Origin: BP-464 sp963825415
GTDB taxonomy: Bacteria > Actinomycetota > Thermoleophilia > Solirubrobacterales > Solirubrobacteraceae
Assembly (NCBI GenBank): GCA_963825415.1
Contig: CAWGTD010000002.1
Span: forward strand, 94,795-158,794
Direction of reading: 5' to 3'
DNA: 64,000 nt
Below, piece by piece: positions 63,978 through 64,000 of the stretch. The notes below the pieces were generated by a model. The model was not told the origin of the DNA, searched no databases, and was given only the letters and a program-made list of their open reading frames with translations. Within the stretch, counting starts at the first letter, position 1; every line of letters starts with the position of its first letter. The position numbers and the translations under genes were made by a program.

Positions 63978-64000
63978 TCAGGCGTCGATCCGTTCGGGCA
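63978..64000 (-). CDS. Possible C-terminus of a gene running off the window
   Basis: On the minus strand the last visible bases read as codons ending PERIDA followed by TGA, 8 bases past the cupin stop. With 7 codons only, this is a weak call based on convergent gene spacing. Confidence 0.25.

Overview
This is a strongly GC-rich window with many GTG and TTG starts and dense ATGA/GTGA stop-start overlaps. An actinobacterial-type group 1h [NiFe] hydrogenase, an F420-type nitroreductase fold, a DUF3556-like membrane protein and Streptomyces-like PHO boxes (11-bp direct repeats with a TTCAC core) point to a soil-type actinobacterium. Class Thermoleophilia (Solirubrobacterales) is my best guess. 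That is inference; the window holds no rRNA or marker set that would settle it.

Layout. 1-6557 (minus): one coupled operon, hypC - second hypC-like gene - hypD - hypE - hhyS - hhyL - hhyE - unknown gene running off the window. It encodes a high-affinity H2-oxidising hydrogenase, part of its cofactor maturation machinery and its probable electron-relay protein. A Crp-family regulator is divergent (6716-7468), and the shared intergenic region holds two perfect dyads around a good promoter. 7551-10317: secreted hydrolase, acetyltransferase-like gene and a frameshifted SDR. 10662-15450 (minus): overlapping operon of a DUF3556-like membrane protein, a phytoene-desaturase-like flavoprotein and an MFS exporter. 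15504-16833 (minus): two TadE-like pseudopilins and an unknown protein.

16886-25827: a phosphate island. It has pstS-pstC-pstA-pstB-phoU, a PhoB-like response regulator (frameshifted here), a receiver-less PhoB-like DNA-binding protein, two DUF47 proteins and a Pit transporter. Three intergenic 11-bp-repeat PHO boxes, and a fourth candidate at the end of an ABC-F gene, tie these genes together. 36921-41049 (minus) is a related coupled operon for polyphosphate: ppx (frameshifted) - two CHAD-like proteins - ppk.

25813-36796 holds ABC-F, alpha/beta hydrolases, an MMPL transporter, two enoyl-CoA hydratases (one frameshifted) and a 661-residue two-domain fatty acyl-CoA reductase. 41071-43974 holds an ABC exporter, an acetyltransferase and a phosphoesterase. 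43971-52933 is an accessory stretch of small membrane proteins, hypothetical genes and secreted propeller-type genes broken by indels. 52958-64000 holds a group 2 sigma factor and many small housekeeping or stress-type genes: DJ-1, ArsC-like, DoxX-like, GST-like, a histone H1-like basic protein, HlyIII, infA, NlpC/P60, nitroreductase, PPOX, GNAT and cupin.

At least eight otherwise recognisable genes carry single-base frameshifts. In the core regions these are all +1 events, which looks more like assembly error than biological decay. No stretch over 300 bases lacks a gene or gene remnant. I saw no convincing rRNA, tRNA, CRISPR array, insertion sequence or prophage.
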